A stretch of DNA of 64,000 bases from NCBI GenBank assembly GCA_030272155.1, contig CP126199.1:2542001-2606000 (forward strand). Direction: 5' to 3'. Numbering within the stretch: the first letter of the stretch is position 1; each line of letters opens with the position of its first letter. Of the stretch, positions 41,982 through 52,767 are shown piece by piece. The position numbers and the translations under genes were made by a program. Under the pieces are notes generated by a model. It saw only the letters and a program-made list of their open reading frames with translations. It did not search any database and was not told where the DNA came from. The stretch comes from Tetradesmus obliquus (taxonomy: Eukaryota > Chlorophyta > Chlorophyceae > Sphaeropleales > Scenedesmaceae).

Positions 41982-44939
41982 ATGGGACCTCGCTGGGGTG
42001 GAGGAGGCGGTGGGAATAGGGGTGAGGTTTACTGCACAGTGTCAACATCAGCAGCAAGCAGCAACAGCAGCAGCAAAGTTATTTGCAGAAGGCACCACCG
42101 ATTACAGCTGCCCAAATCATTCTGCCTGATTTTTTGTTACAGGAGGCTACCAGCAAGACAGAGGTGGCTACCAAGGCGGCAGGGGCGGCGGGGGTGGCTA
42201 CCAGGTACAGCTTCTGCGCTGAAGGCCTGGTCAGCAGCAGCAGCAGCAGCAGCAGCGCTCACACATGGCGCTACAAACATATCTTCTGTGGCCAGCAGAG
42301 CGGTGCAGCATGCTGTTTGCAACAATCAGGGATATGGTAGAGCCCAGGTGGCTGATTGTCGAGTTGCTTAGGCAGCCAGAGCGTGGCCAGTAAAAGCTCC
42401 AAGCAGGATGCAAGTCGTCTGCGTAGCCCTAGCACGCTGCGCCTGATAAGCTAGCCCTCATTGTGCTACTTCCACCAAACATAGCAGCCAGCAGTGCAGC
42501 TGACGTGCCGGCATGGAGATGACTAAAGTGTCAGCCTTCCTGTCTGCCTTGCTGGCCTGTCTGCCACTGCAGCAGGGTGGCCGAGGTGGTTACAACAACC
42601 AAGGCGGTTATAACCAGGGAGGCTACAACCAACAGCAGCAACAGCAGCAGTACGACAACCGCCGCGGCGGCGGCGGTGGTAACAGGGGTGGTGGCAGAGG
42701 CGCCGGTGGCGGTGGCGGCAATCGGTTTGGAGCGTTAGCCAACTATGATGACGGCTATCAACAGCAGCAGCCACAGCAGCAGTACCAGCAGAGTAGAGGC
42801 GGCGGCGGCGGTGGCGGGTTTGGCAGCAGTAGCAGGGGCGGTGGCGGCAGGGGTGGCTTTGGCGGGGGTGGCAGGGGCCAGCAGCAGCAGGAGGCGCCTG
42901 GAAAGCCGCATCAGGACTACCGAGTTGCTGCTGAGCAGGACCTGAGGACAGATAGGCCGCGGTGGCTGCTGAGCTGCTACGCTATTGACAGGGATCAGCC
43001 GAGCGACCTGAGAGGTGGGTGGCTGGATGCTGCGTTATAGTTTGTTCACCACCTTTGCTTGTGTTGTCTGGTGGGCGCAATGCCAGCAGTGAAAGGAGGG
43101 TGTCCTGCTGAGTAAGGAAGGACACATTGCAGCCATGGCAGCAGCAGTGATCGCATCAAAATAATAATATGAACACCCGGCACCTTGGGCTGCCCAGCAT
43201 GACAAATGACTGTACACTCAATGCAATATGTAACTGCCACTTATATCTCAATGCTTGCTGCATGTGCAGGTGACGTGTCGCCCGAGGAGGTGCGCTGGAA
43301 GGATGCAGCAGAGGCGCGCTCAGGCCAGAAGCAGCCCTTTGCACTGAGCCAGGAGCTGCAGCAGGCGGCAACAGCCAAGGAGCAAGACATGGAGGAGATG
43401 CTGCGGGTGAAGTGGCAGGCAAAGCAGCAGCAGCAGCAGGATCAGGAGCTGCATCTTTGGTGGTGATGGGAGTTCAACCGGTGTGGTTGCAGCCGTGCTA
43501 TGTGCTGCTTCTTTGCCTCATCGGTGTAATACGATGTACCCAGGTGTGGCGATGCACCAATCATGTGCTACATTGTGCGGCTGCAAGCGGCTCGTTCACT
43601 GATCACTCGCCTCACACAACTGCTGCTGTTGCTGACACCGCTGCTGCCACACATTTCTTACACAGTTTGTGCGGCAGTACAACAAGCCGCCTGCAGCAGG
43701 TGACCTGCGCAGCAGGCCCAACCCCTACGTGGACCTCTTTGCAGGAGGTGCAGCAGCAGGCACAGCAGCAGCTGCAGCGGCAGCAGGCAAGCCAGTGTTT
43801 GGCAAGGCAGCGCAGCAGCACCAGCACCCCGGAGAAGGCTTTGGGACAGGTGGGTGCAATGAGCAGGCTGATCTGTCTGTTCATGTGTAGGGGCTAAATG
43901 CACACAGATCAGTTCTACTGCACAGCCACACTACAAGCAGCACGTGTCACTGCACAGCTGGAACAGCTGTTCACCAGCACAACTATAGCATCTCTTGCTG
44001 ATGTTACTGCTGATGTTATTGACAAAGATGATGCTGATTTGACTGCACACTCACACACTTGTGCGTGTTTGATCTGCTGACGCCGCAGCTCCTGCTGCTG
44101 CTGGTGGCGCTGTGTTTGGCTCAGCAGCAGCAGCAGCTGGCAGCTCACCTTTCGGAGCTGGGGTTGCCTTTGGGGCTGCTGCTGCTGCTCCTGCTGCTGC
44201 TGGTGGGCTGTTTGGCTCTGCAGCAGCAGCAGCCAACAGCAGCATGGCAGCAGATGCAATGACAGACGCCCCTATGGGTGGCGCCAGCGGTGGCTCAGTT
44301 GTGTTTGGCAAGGCAGCACAGCAGCAGCAGCAGCAGCAAGCTGGAGGAGGCTTTGGCTTTGGCGCTGCAGCAGCAGCAGCAGCAGCAGCACCAGGTGGGT
44401 TTGGTATACCTACGCAAGCAGCACCAGCAGCTGCTGGTGGCTTCGGCAGTTTCAGTTCACAAGCAGCAGCTGGTGCCGGCGCTGCAGGCGGCGGTGTGGT
44501 GTTTGGCAAAGCAGCAGCAGCAGCTGGCGGCGGCGGAGGGTTTGGCTTTGGAGCAGCAGCAGCAGCACCTGCAGGTGGTGCTGGCGGCTTTGGGTTCGGT
44601 GCTGGTGCTGCTGCTGCTGGAGGCCGGCCCAAGGTGCTGTTTGGTGCTCAGATAGATGGTGGAGGGGGAGGAGGGGGAGCAGGGGACGATTGGCTAGCAG
44701 GTGGGGTAGCAGCAGCACCACCGGCAGCAGCAGCAGCAGCACCCTTTGGGTCTCCAGCCCCTGCAGCAGCCCCAGCAGCAGCAGCAGCAGGTGGAGCAGC
44801 AGCAGCAGGTGCTAGTGCTGGCAGCAGTAGCGGGGGCTCTGGTGGGATGAGTGCTGAGCAGATAGCGGCGGCGTGGCAGGCTGAGCGGTTTGATGTGGGC
44901 ATGATCCCGGATGTAGCGCCGCCACCGGAAGTGTGCTGA
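41982..44939 (+). CDS. NUP42: FG nucleoporin of the NUP42/hCG1 (NUPL2) family
   Basis: Cytoplasmic-side FG nucleoporin that anchors the Gle1 mRNA-export step. Exons: 41982-42021, 42143-42204, 42573-43014, 43270 to about 43410, 43666-43849, 44089-44939; phases agree (the fourth donor, CGG|GTGAAG, is the least sure). The N-terminus is RGG/GGYQ-rich instead of the CCCH zinc finger of the animal protein. The middle has the family block (PRWLLSCYAI, then DVSPEEVRWKDAAEA, like ISPEELRLEYHNF). Then come many FG and GFGFG repeats (VFGKAA, GGFGFGAAA, SPFGAGVAFG). The C-terminal Gle1-binding tail reads MSAEQIAAAWQAERFDVGMI and PDVAPPPEVC, like [20 protein letters not shown]. The C-terminal match is the strongest evidence. 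Confidence 0.83.
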
Positions 44940-45138
44940 TGTGCAGTGCTGTATACGGAGTTGCTGTCATAGCACTCTAGGACACACGGTGTTTAGATGT
45001 GGTAGGGTACTGTGGCGGCTGACGTTGGCTTGGTCTATGTCCAGGCCACTGGCGCAAGATGCTTTGGCAGCTTTCTGAATCGGCTTGCTCTTTGTGGGCA
45101 GAGGGAAGCTAAAGATGTTGTAGATGTACACTGTACAG

Positions 45139-45143
45139 TGTAA
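45139..45143 (+). terminator. Candidate poly(A) signal TGTAA of the NUP42-like gene
   Basis: TGTAA about 200 nt after the stop at 44939. Single-motif evidence only. Confidence 0.35.
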
Positions 45144-45310
45144 CAGGCAGTGCCTGGCAAGAACAGCTACATCTGGTTGTACTGCACAGTCTACATCCGT
45201 TGCTGCTGGGCCAGGGGCTGCAGCCATCCTGCTCAACAGGTTAAACGTTTGCTGCCAGACCTGAACGTCACGGTTTGCTAAACGTTTGCTGCCAGACCTG
45301 GCCTGGCATC

Positions 45311-45359
45311 CCTCTGTTAACCCCCTCTGTTAACTCCCTCTGTTAACCCCCTCTGTTAA
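45311..45359 (+). repeat. 13-bp CCCTCTGTTAACC tandem repeat
   Basis: Nearly four copies abut the TTAA-flanked element, and one more copy (TTAACCCCCTCTGTTTA, 46627-46643) continues on the far side. The element therefore appears inserted at a TTAA inside this array. Confidence 0.8.
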
Positions 45360-46626
45360 GGTCAGGCATACCTAATTACAGGGGGTGCACCCCAACGCTG
45401 TTTTCTTGCGGCACCGCCGCCTCGCCGCACAGAGCATGCATCTAAACAACTTATTACATCTTATAGTACACTTCTGCAACACGAGCGGGGCAACAAAGGC
45501 AATCCGGGACCGCAGGCTCCGAGAGCAGTACAGCTCATGACAGCATGGGGAGAGCGGCGATCAGCAGCGAGTGAGCAGGGCCTTCCGCTTGCAATAACCT
45601 TTTCTGCATAAATAAATATGGTATTAAGAGGCACAACGGGGCATCATCACACCTCGAGCGCCAGAGGAGTTCCACTGCTGCTCGATGGTGACTGGACAGC
45701 AAGTGTTCTGTGCATGCAGGCACCGAGGAGGCGTAGGGATGTTTACAAAAGCTTTTGAACGACATTATACTGGATTTGCAGCTATTGTTAGCACGCCAGA
45801 TGCGGCGCCATTTCATTGGTTTGAAGGCATCCATGAGTCCGTAAAGAGCATAGGCCCATGCAGGTGCGACCAACCGTTGCCTAACGTTTCGATACAAACT
45901 TAATGATACTTATAAAGCCCAACGAAAAGGTGTTGAGCTTAAGATCAGCGAGTGCTGTGTTGGGTGCAGGCCAGCACAGGGCCGATGCCGGCTCTCACAG
46001 GGGCATTTAGGTGCCCGCAGGCAGCGTATGAGGGTCAGGAGGCATGGAGGGGTGGTATCAGCGCGGCACGCAGCACAACGCCCCAGTCCGGGACACCGGG
46101 TGAATGCAAATGTACAGCAGCAGAGCAGTAAAAACAGCTCATCAGAAACCGCTTATAGCAAAATATTGGCCACATAGAATCCGTCAAGCCTTGCAGGGCT
46201 TGCCCTACTGAACAAGACCCAGGTCCTACTGCAGCAGTACAAGATTTGGTCGTTGATCCTGCAAGCTCTGGCTCCTACCTCTGTTACTGTGCTGCAAGTG
46301 TTATTTTTAAAACATGGGACTCAGTTCTTCAGGTTTCGAACGACCGGATTTCCTGGGCTGTACTAGGTGGTGGGGTATGTTCAGTACATTAACCCTGCAA
46401 AGTGCCTTCAGAATCCATGTGGCCAGTTATGAGCAATTGCAGCATTCCCATTTTACAGAGGCCCTACAACCCTGCCTAGGGTTTACTGGTTGCCGGCCGC
46501 TAAACCCTTAACCCTGCTGCCACCCAAGCCTTTGAGGTATGGGCTTCATACTGGGGCAGGCCCCACCCCAAACGGAGGGGTGGGTGTGAGAAACCCAGAA
46601 GGGCCCCTAACTAGGTATGCCTGACC
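45360..46626. mobile_element. Non-autonomous DNA transposon with TTAA target duplication (piggyBac-like)
   Basis: The left end GGTCAGGCATACCTA (45360-45374) is repeated inverted as TAGGTATGCCTGACC (46612-46626), a perfect 15-bp terminal repeat. TTAA flanks both ends (45356-45359 and 46627-46630), the target duplication used by piggyBac-type elements. The 1,267-bp inside has no transposase-like frame, so it would need help in trans. piggyBac assignment rests on TTAA alone. Confidence 0.75.
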
Positions 46627-46643
46627 TTAACCCCCTCTGTTTA

Positions 46644-47153
46644 TATTTTTGGACAACGTTGTCCAACGCGTGCCTGGCGCAACTAGCCATGCAATCTGCA
46701 GGCAAACACCAGCATTCCGGCTGCAGACACCCACACAATGCCGCAGTTACAAGGGTGCCAGTAGCTGCGCCTTAAACACGGGGTCACCAGCATGCAGTGA
46801 CCATTCACCGCCTCAACAGTATCTTGATGACATAGAAAGCCATTCAGGGAACACCCGCCCAAGCTCTGCCAGGCTATATGCTAGCCCAAGCATCAGGAAA
46901 CAAGTCGCACATCTGACCCACAAGAACACTCACATACATACACGCTCAGCTGTACAACGTACACACAGCAATTTGGCACAGCTGCGCAGCTGCAGGACTA
47001 GACAATTATGCACATTACGGCGCAACTGCTTTGCTGACATATGGGCAGCAAGGTGCATCATAGCCGCTACATGATCTCCATTATTATGGCCACACCAGCA
47101 GCAAAATCTCGTTTGACACAAAGGACTGCAGTAGTTGCGAGCGCCCTTTGCTA
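46644..47153. other. Intergenic, 3' flank of the EamA transporter gene
   Basis: No gene seen. TTACA at 46747-46751 would be TGTAA for the minus-strand transporter, about 400 nt past its stop. Confidence 0.4.
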
Positions 47154-47551
47154 CTATGACTGCTGCTGCTGCTGCTGCTGCTGCTGGAGGAGGATCTGTT
47201 GCTGCTGCTGCTGGTGGTGAGCACCTGGTGCTGCTGCTCCAGCGCCACGAGCAGACTCCTGCTGCTGCTGCTGCTGCTCCTGCTGCTGCGGTTGTACCAG
47301 TTTGATAGATCCTCCAGCAGAGCTGAAAGATGGCCAAGATGCCCAAGAGGGCTGCGAGCCACGCAGCAGCAGCTGCTGATGCGCATCCATGACGCCTGCA
47401 CCTGCTGACAGTCTTGCGGCACCAGGTGCAGCCATAGCTTCAAGGACAACATGCTGCTGCCCTTCTGCGCTCCCCTGTTGCTGCTGCTGCTGTTGTTCTG
47501 CTGGTATGGCTGCAAAAGGGCCAAGATCATCTTGTGCTCCAGCTGTCTCTC

Positions 47552-47591
<40 letters not shown>

Positions 47592-47785
47592 TGTCTGTGC
47601 CGCCCTGCTACCTGGCTGAGCCGAACCAAACATGGTGTCAGCACTGGCTATGTGCCGGCTGCTGGCCAGCAGCTGGTCAGTTGCCTCGCTACTGCTGCTG
47701 CTGCCACCACCACCACCACCTCCGTTGGTGTCACGCCCGAGCAGCTGCTGCAGCCATGGCGGCCGCCGCAACCCTGCAGCACTCG

Positions 47786-47816
<31 letters not shown>

Positions 47817-49708
47817 ACCGGGCTTGCTCGTTTCCTGCCTAGCCCTGCTCTCCATGCTGCTGCCGTGGCCAGTGTCTATGCTGATGCGTCCCAGCTGCAC
47901 TGACAGCCCATCTGGCTGCTGCTGCTGCTGCTGCTGCCTAGCATCAGTTGCCAGCAGCCCCTGCTGCTCTGCTGCTGCATCACCACCAGGCAAGCTGCTG
48001 CTGTCCGCACCCGCACCATCTGCTTTGCCACGATCAGCACTGCTGCTACTGCTGCTGCTGCTGCTGCCGTGACGCACTGTGACCATGAGCACTCCTGCAA
48101 AAATGAGCACCCCGCCTGCCAGCGTTGGCAGCGTCAGCTGCTCATGGAACACGATGGCACCAAGGATGTGGCTGTAGATGACACCTGCAACGGATTTTAT
48201 AAAGAAGTGGCAGCAAGGCGGCATTGTAACAGCGTTTTAATGCCGTCGACCGCAGCTGAGCGGCAGCGCCTTTAGCTTGGAGGCCACGTGACAGCGGATA
48301 TGAGAATAACAACAGCATTGCAACTGCTCAGTGACACCTGACACAATCCGCCACCCATCCCGCCACCCACCAAGCACCTCACCTGCGAAGCTCACAGCTG
48401 CTGCGCGCGCCGCAGGCATGATCCGATTCATCAGCAGCTGCGCAAGAAGGATGACGTGGCAATACCCAGCAGCAGCAGGCAGTAACAAAGCGCCACCGGC
48501 ACATGCTGCAGCAGGCCCAGCAGCACATCGCAAAAAAATGCCACATCCACCCACCTGCCGACTCTGAGCACCTCAATCCTGTCTCACCCCACACCTAACA
48601 ATACAGGTCAGCCATCAAGCACAGATACCTCACCTGTGAAGCTCACAGCTGCTGCACGTGCCGCCGGCATGATCTGAAACGACCTTGTCATAAGCAGCTG
48701 CGCGAAGAACGATGAGGTGGCAATACCCAGCAGCAGCAGGCAGTCGCGGGGTGCCACTGCCTTGGCATGCTGCGGCAGGCCCAGCAGCAGTGGCCACACC
48801 ATGAGCGCCATGGTTGTGGTATGGAACCACAGAGCCACCACAAGCGCGGGCTCCTTCTGGCCGATTCTGCAAAGAGTGGGCATGCAAGCGAGTCGCGTGC
48901 AGAGGGGCACGAGGGGTATCAGCAGCATCGACAGCAGCAACAGCAGCAGCGGCAGCAGCAGCGGCCACACAATGAGCGCGATGGTGGTGGTGTGGAACCA
49001 CAGCGCCACCACAAGCGCAGGCTCCTTCTGGCCAATCCTGTGGAAACAACAAAGGTGTGTGGCAGGCAGGGGTAGCGCATCAAGGGTGTCAGCAGCAGGC
49101 ACATGGCATGCAAATAAGCAGGTATCCAGGCATCAGAGGGCAGCTGCACCAGCAGGCTGCTTTCAAACACAGCTTGCAGGCTGTCCATGTTGTCTGAACA
49201 TGTGGGGAGGCTGTTCCTTCCATTGCAGAATTGCCCGCTGTGCACCAGCTGCTGCCGAAGCGTGTGTGTGTCAAGCGCAACATCGCCAGGTGCACAGCGC
49301 AAATCAGCGGACAGTGTTTGCTGACACGCCGCACACATATGCTGCTGTTCATCCAGCCAAACACACATGCAAACCGTCTTCATCTACAGTCGCCGCAGCA
49401 AAATGCACTGTGACAGCTTGTCCTGAACAACTCCTTGCAGCGTTTGCATCACATCTGCCACATCAGTGACAATACACACCTGCGGATTGTATACGATGTG
49501 CCGGAAGCAAACAGCGTGGAAGCCACGCCAGCCAGCGTGCCCAGTAGCCGCTGCTGGCCCCAGCTGCTGTGGCCGCCAAACAGAAAGGGCGGGTGCGCCA
49601 GAATGGTCACGCCAGCAACACTGACCAGGCAGCCAGCAGCACCAGTGAGGCCGAGTGGCTCGTTGAGCAGCAGCCGAGCCATGACGGCTGTCACCGGCGG
49701 CCGCATCT

Positions 49709-49772
<64 letters not shown>

Positions 49773-50826
49773 TGCATCCAACTGCAGTCAACCCAATGCA
49801 CGCTGTGCAGTCGTCACCTTCTCAAAACACAGGTGTGCTAAAAACAGCCACCACCCTGATGCCTTGAGCTGCAGCTTTCCCAGACTTAACAGGACTTGCA
49901 GCCGCACTGCACACTTCGCCACATCATGTCAAAACACAACACTTCGCCACCGCGCACGCTGCCCACCTGTGCAATCGTCACCGCATCGCCCAGCGGCAGG
50001 CTCAGCAGCGCGATGTAGCTAGTGGCTATTGCCAGCGTGCCGAAAAAGCCTCGCAGGAACAGCAGCGGGAAGTGCTGGCGCTGGCCGAACAAGGGCCTGA
50101 TGCCGCTGGCTGCGCCTGCTGCGATGCAAGCCCAACTGCGACCAAGGTTATGCCATGGAATGTCCTGCCCTGTGACACTGAGTGCGTCACCACAGCACAA
50201 TAATTTCCACCACCGCACGCCTGCCACCTACCTGTGCAATCGTCACTGCATCGCCCAGCGGCAGGCTCAGCAGCGCGATGTAGCTAGTGGCTATTGCCAG
50301 CGTGCCGAAAAAGCCTCGCAGGAACAGCAGCGGGAAGTGCTGGCGCTGGCCAAACAGGGGCTTGATGCCGCTGGCTGCGCCTGCTGCGATGCTGGTGCAA
50401 AAGGAGATGGAGCTGCGGATTATGCACAGCTGCAGCACCGGCACGCGGCCTCCTGCAAGAGGGAAGCGGCAGGGTTGAGAATTTAAAAGAAACATTCCTG
50501 GGGTTGTAGAGGGTACAGAGAATGAGGGAAGTTTGAGACACGCCGGGAGAAGTGTGCCAGTAACCTGGTGTTTGCTGTGAGGTTTCAAAGCGCAGCGTAT
50601 GCTGCAGATGGTGTACTACCTCAGGAGCAGCATATGCCGTTTGTGTGGTGGCAGCAGCATGCATGGCATCGCAGCATCAAGAACACATTGGCAGCGTGCG
50701 GTTGCAGGCAGCAGCTGGTTGTTGGATAAGCTCGCTGCTTTACCTGTGAGCTTGACCTGCAGGGAGCTGAATGAAAAGATGACACATGCCAGCGATGCAC
50801 ACAAGATGCCGCTCTGCCACAGCGGC
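47154..50826 (-). CDS. EamA/DMT-superfamily membrane transporter (SLC35G-like), 5' end incomplete
   Basis: Multi-pass transporter of the drug/metabolite superfamily; substrate unknown. Exons 50826-50744, 50452-50232, 49706-49480, 48866-48634, 48184-47154 join in phase to about 598 residues; an ATG exon lies upstream but was not found. Helices in order: SGILCASLACVIFSFSSLQV; VLQLCIIRSSISFCTSIA; FLRGFFGTLAIATSYIALLS ending GDAVTIAQ; VTAVMARLLLNEPLGL; AGCLVSVAGVTILAHPP; GTLAGVASTLFASGTSYT; ALVVALWFHTTTMALMVWPL; LLLLGIATSSFFAQLLM; PAARAAAVSF; and YSHILGAIVFHEQLTLPTLA followed by GGVLIFAGVLMVTV. The loop-helix pattern before each EamA half-end (LLLNEPL, IVFHEQL) is typical. A hydrophilic Gln/Ser-rich cytosolic tail of about 290 residues follows. 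Three exon echoes lie in its introns. Confidence 0.85.
48380..48560 (-). repeat. Decayed copy of transporter exon 4
   Basis: The minus strand repeats the exon end (PAARAAAVSFAGE with GTGAGG donor) and degenerate upstream sequence (VILLAQLLMNRIM region). Frame breaks and missing blocks mark it as non-functional. The parent is 48634-48866. Confidence 0.75.
48961..49040 (-). repeat. Copy of the transporter exon 4 start with acceptor
   Basis: The minus strand reads CACAG|G then IGQKEPALVVALWFHTTTIA, like the true exon at 48866 (TGCAG|A then IGQKEPALVVALWFHTTTMA). The acceptor and phase are both right, so it could compete with the parent, but no donor in the right place follows. Confidence 0.85.
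49707..49770 (-). repeat. (CTG)20-21 tract directly upstream of a 3' splice site
   Basis: Uninterrupted CAG on the plus strand, CTG in the sense of the transporter gene, ending in CTGCAG at the acceptor of exon 3. It is one of the longest pure triplet runs in the window. Confidence 0.9.
49983..50127 (-). repeat. Near-identical copy of most of transporter exon 2
   Basis: About 143 nt encoding AAGASGIRPLFGQRQHFPLL through SLPLGDAVTIAQ match 50248-50392 with only a handful of differences. The copy has its own donor (GTGGGC) and an AG at its 5' side. It is the least diverged echo in the window, so a recent duplication or conversion. Confidence 0.88.
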
Positions 50827-52767
50827 CTGCAGGACAGCAGAGAGCATGTGGCAAATGCAGCGGCCTAAAGGACATGACCACGGGTGCATGCTGCTTTGAG
50901 CTGCAGCTGCTTGACGAAAATTAGCGTCAGTTGACAACGCCGCTTTTACAGCATTGAATGCTTGCAGCAAATGAAGCCAGCTTGAGTGCATGCTGGGTGC
51001 GCTTGCTGAGTGTGGCTTTCCATGGCTCCAGCACAGTGCTGGGCTGCTGTTCTAAGCAGCATGCAAGCAGTGTTCACCAGCCTGCATCTGCAGAATATGC
51101 TGCAAAGCATAGCTGAGAGTGACCGGGGCGTGCCTGCGAGCCTTCTCAAGCAAGTCCTTGCTGCTGTGCAGCCACTGCATGCTGCTGGTGCAGCTCTCTG
51201 CTGCCTTGAGAACCTGTGCCCCTTCATCGCAGCCAACAGAGCTGTGATCAAGCCGAACATATGGTTCCGGCATCGTTGTCAGCATCAATGGTAATCAAAC
51301 ATCGGATGTGTGTGCTTCGGTCACAGCGTTCATTCCAAAATCAACCGACACATGTGCACAGCTACACAAGCCTATCTACAGAACCACACGTTCCGCAGAT
51401 CCCTTGACGTCAGCAACACATCGACCCTCATCCCTGTCAAGAACGCGAGGTCAACAGCCTTGTGGCCGGGTCCACGGCTAGGGTTTTGAAGAGGTGCAGT
51501 GCCTGCATGCTGCTGGTTGATTGTCACCGTCACAGCGCCTGTCTTGCAGGAAAGCGCTCCAACAGGACAATGGAACGTCCTTGATCATTTCACGGGCCTT
51601 GCGAGATCTTGAACAGCACAGATATCACTTCTCATGTCAAATTACCAGCCTTGTACACCCCATGACACACTGCGCACATGCAATAGTGAAATTGTGCACA
51701 CATGCAATGGCTATTTGAGGAGATCTGCAGCAGCATACGCTGCTGACTGCAACCACACAGATCTGCACGACAGCTGCCTTACAGCTGCAAGAATAATATT
51801 GGCAGCATCACGTAACCAGGCAGGGGGGCTGTCTCCGATGCAGCTGTGGCTGATTCTGTTCAGGCTTGCAGCTACACAGCAGTACAACAGCTTCCCTCAG
51901 CATACACCTGCCATACATACCTTCACATGCTATATGCAAACAGCACACAACAGCTGTGCACCTGAACACCGTGCACCAGCTCGCAGTTGGCTTATGCAGC
52001 CATGCACCTCACAGCCCTGCCCCTTTTCAGGCAGACACACAAACCCGCCCTCCCATAATACTGGCTGTGGAGTGCCCAAAAGCAGCAGCACAATCAATCC
52101 GACTTGATGAACACCTGGCCCGCGTTTTGTGATCAATCAGCCCGTCAAACATTGTGTGGTTCACACAGCTGGCTTCACCATAGCAGCACACTGTGGTTGC
52201 AACAAGAACTGCTGTAAGGCGCCATGAGATTGCCGCACTCTGCCGAGCAACACACACCACCTATCTACTTGTCACTGCACGCGCAGCGGGCAGCACAGCG
52301 TGCAAAACATGCGCCTTTGACGGCTGGGGGACTTTGTGCTTGCAGTCCCCACAGGCTTCACGCTAATCTAAAGAGGATGTACATCACTGTAATCAGTTGT
52401 CCGAACCCCAGCACACCCGTGCACACATAGCCACACATGCCACTGCAGTAAAGCTGCCAGGTTCACACGGCATCAGCAGTGTGCTGCTGCTGCTGCTGCC
52501 GCCGCCAGCTCATCAGCAGCACTGTGCTTCTGCTGCTGCTGCCGCCAGCTGGTCAGCAGCATTCTGCTGCTGCTGCTGCTGCCAGCTCAACAGCAGCACT
52601 GTGCTGCTGCCGCCAGCTCATCAGCAAAACTCTGCTCCTGCTGCTGCTGCTGCCAGCTCACCACCAGCCCTTCTTGGCAGGTTCAGGGGCTGCTGCAGGC
52701 CCACTGACAAGAGCCGCAGCAGCCCTGGCAGCAGCACCAGTGGGCAGCTGTTGCTGCTGCTGCCAGC
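50827..52767. other. Intergenic; possible coding fragment at 51010-51290 (+)
   Basis: No gene recognised. A plus frame near 51060-51270 (LHLQNMLQSIAESDRGVPAS and on) has a plausible helical composition but no partner exons. 52470-52700 carries degenerate CTG-rich repeats and an echo of the septin end. The first exon of the transporter is expected somewhere just above 50827. Confidence 0.35.
52655..52683 (-). repeat. Echo of the septin C-terminal codons
   Basis: The stretch CTCACCACCAGCCCTTCTTG plus GCAGG repeats the septin stop region (parent at 52768-52793, encoding PAKKGWW and the stop). It lies in the 3' flank. Confidence 0.7.

Noticed and set aside
45535..45897. Possible protein coded inside the TTAA element (minus strand, 120 codons)
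   Set aside because: No transposase motif such as a DDE/DDD pattern and no splice partners; consistent with a non-autonomous element.
47199..47903. Poly-Cys/poly-Leu plus frames over the transporter tail
   Set aside because: Antisense of Gln/Ser-rich tail codons; no independent evidence.
51010..51294. Possible small plus-strand protein of about 94 residues
   Set aside because: Composition is plausible but there is no family match, no partner exon and an overlapping minus frame; noted only in the gap entry.
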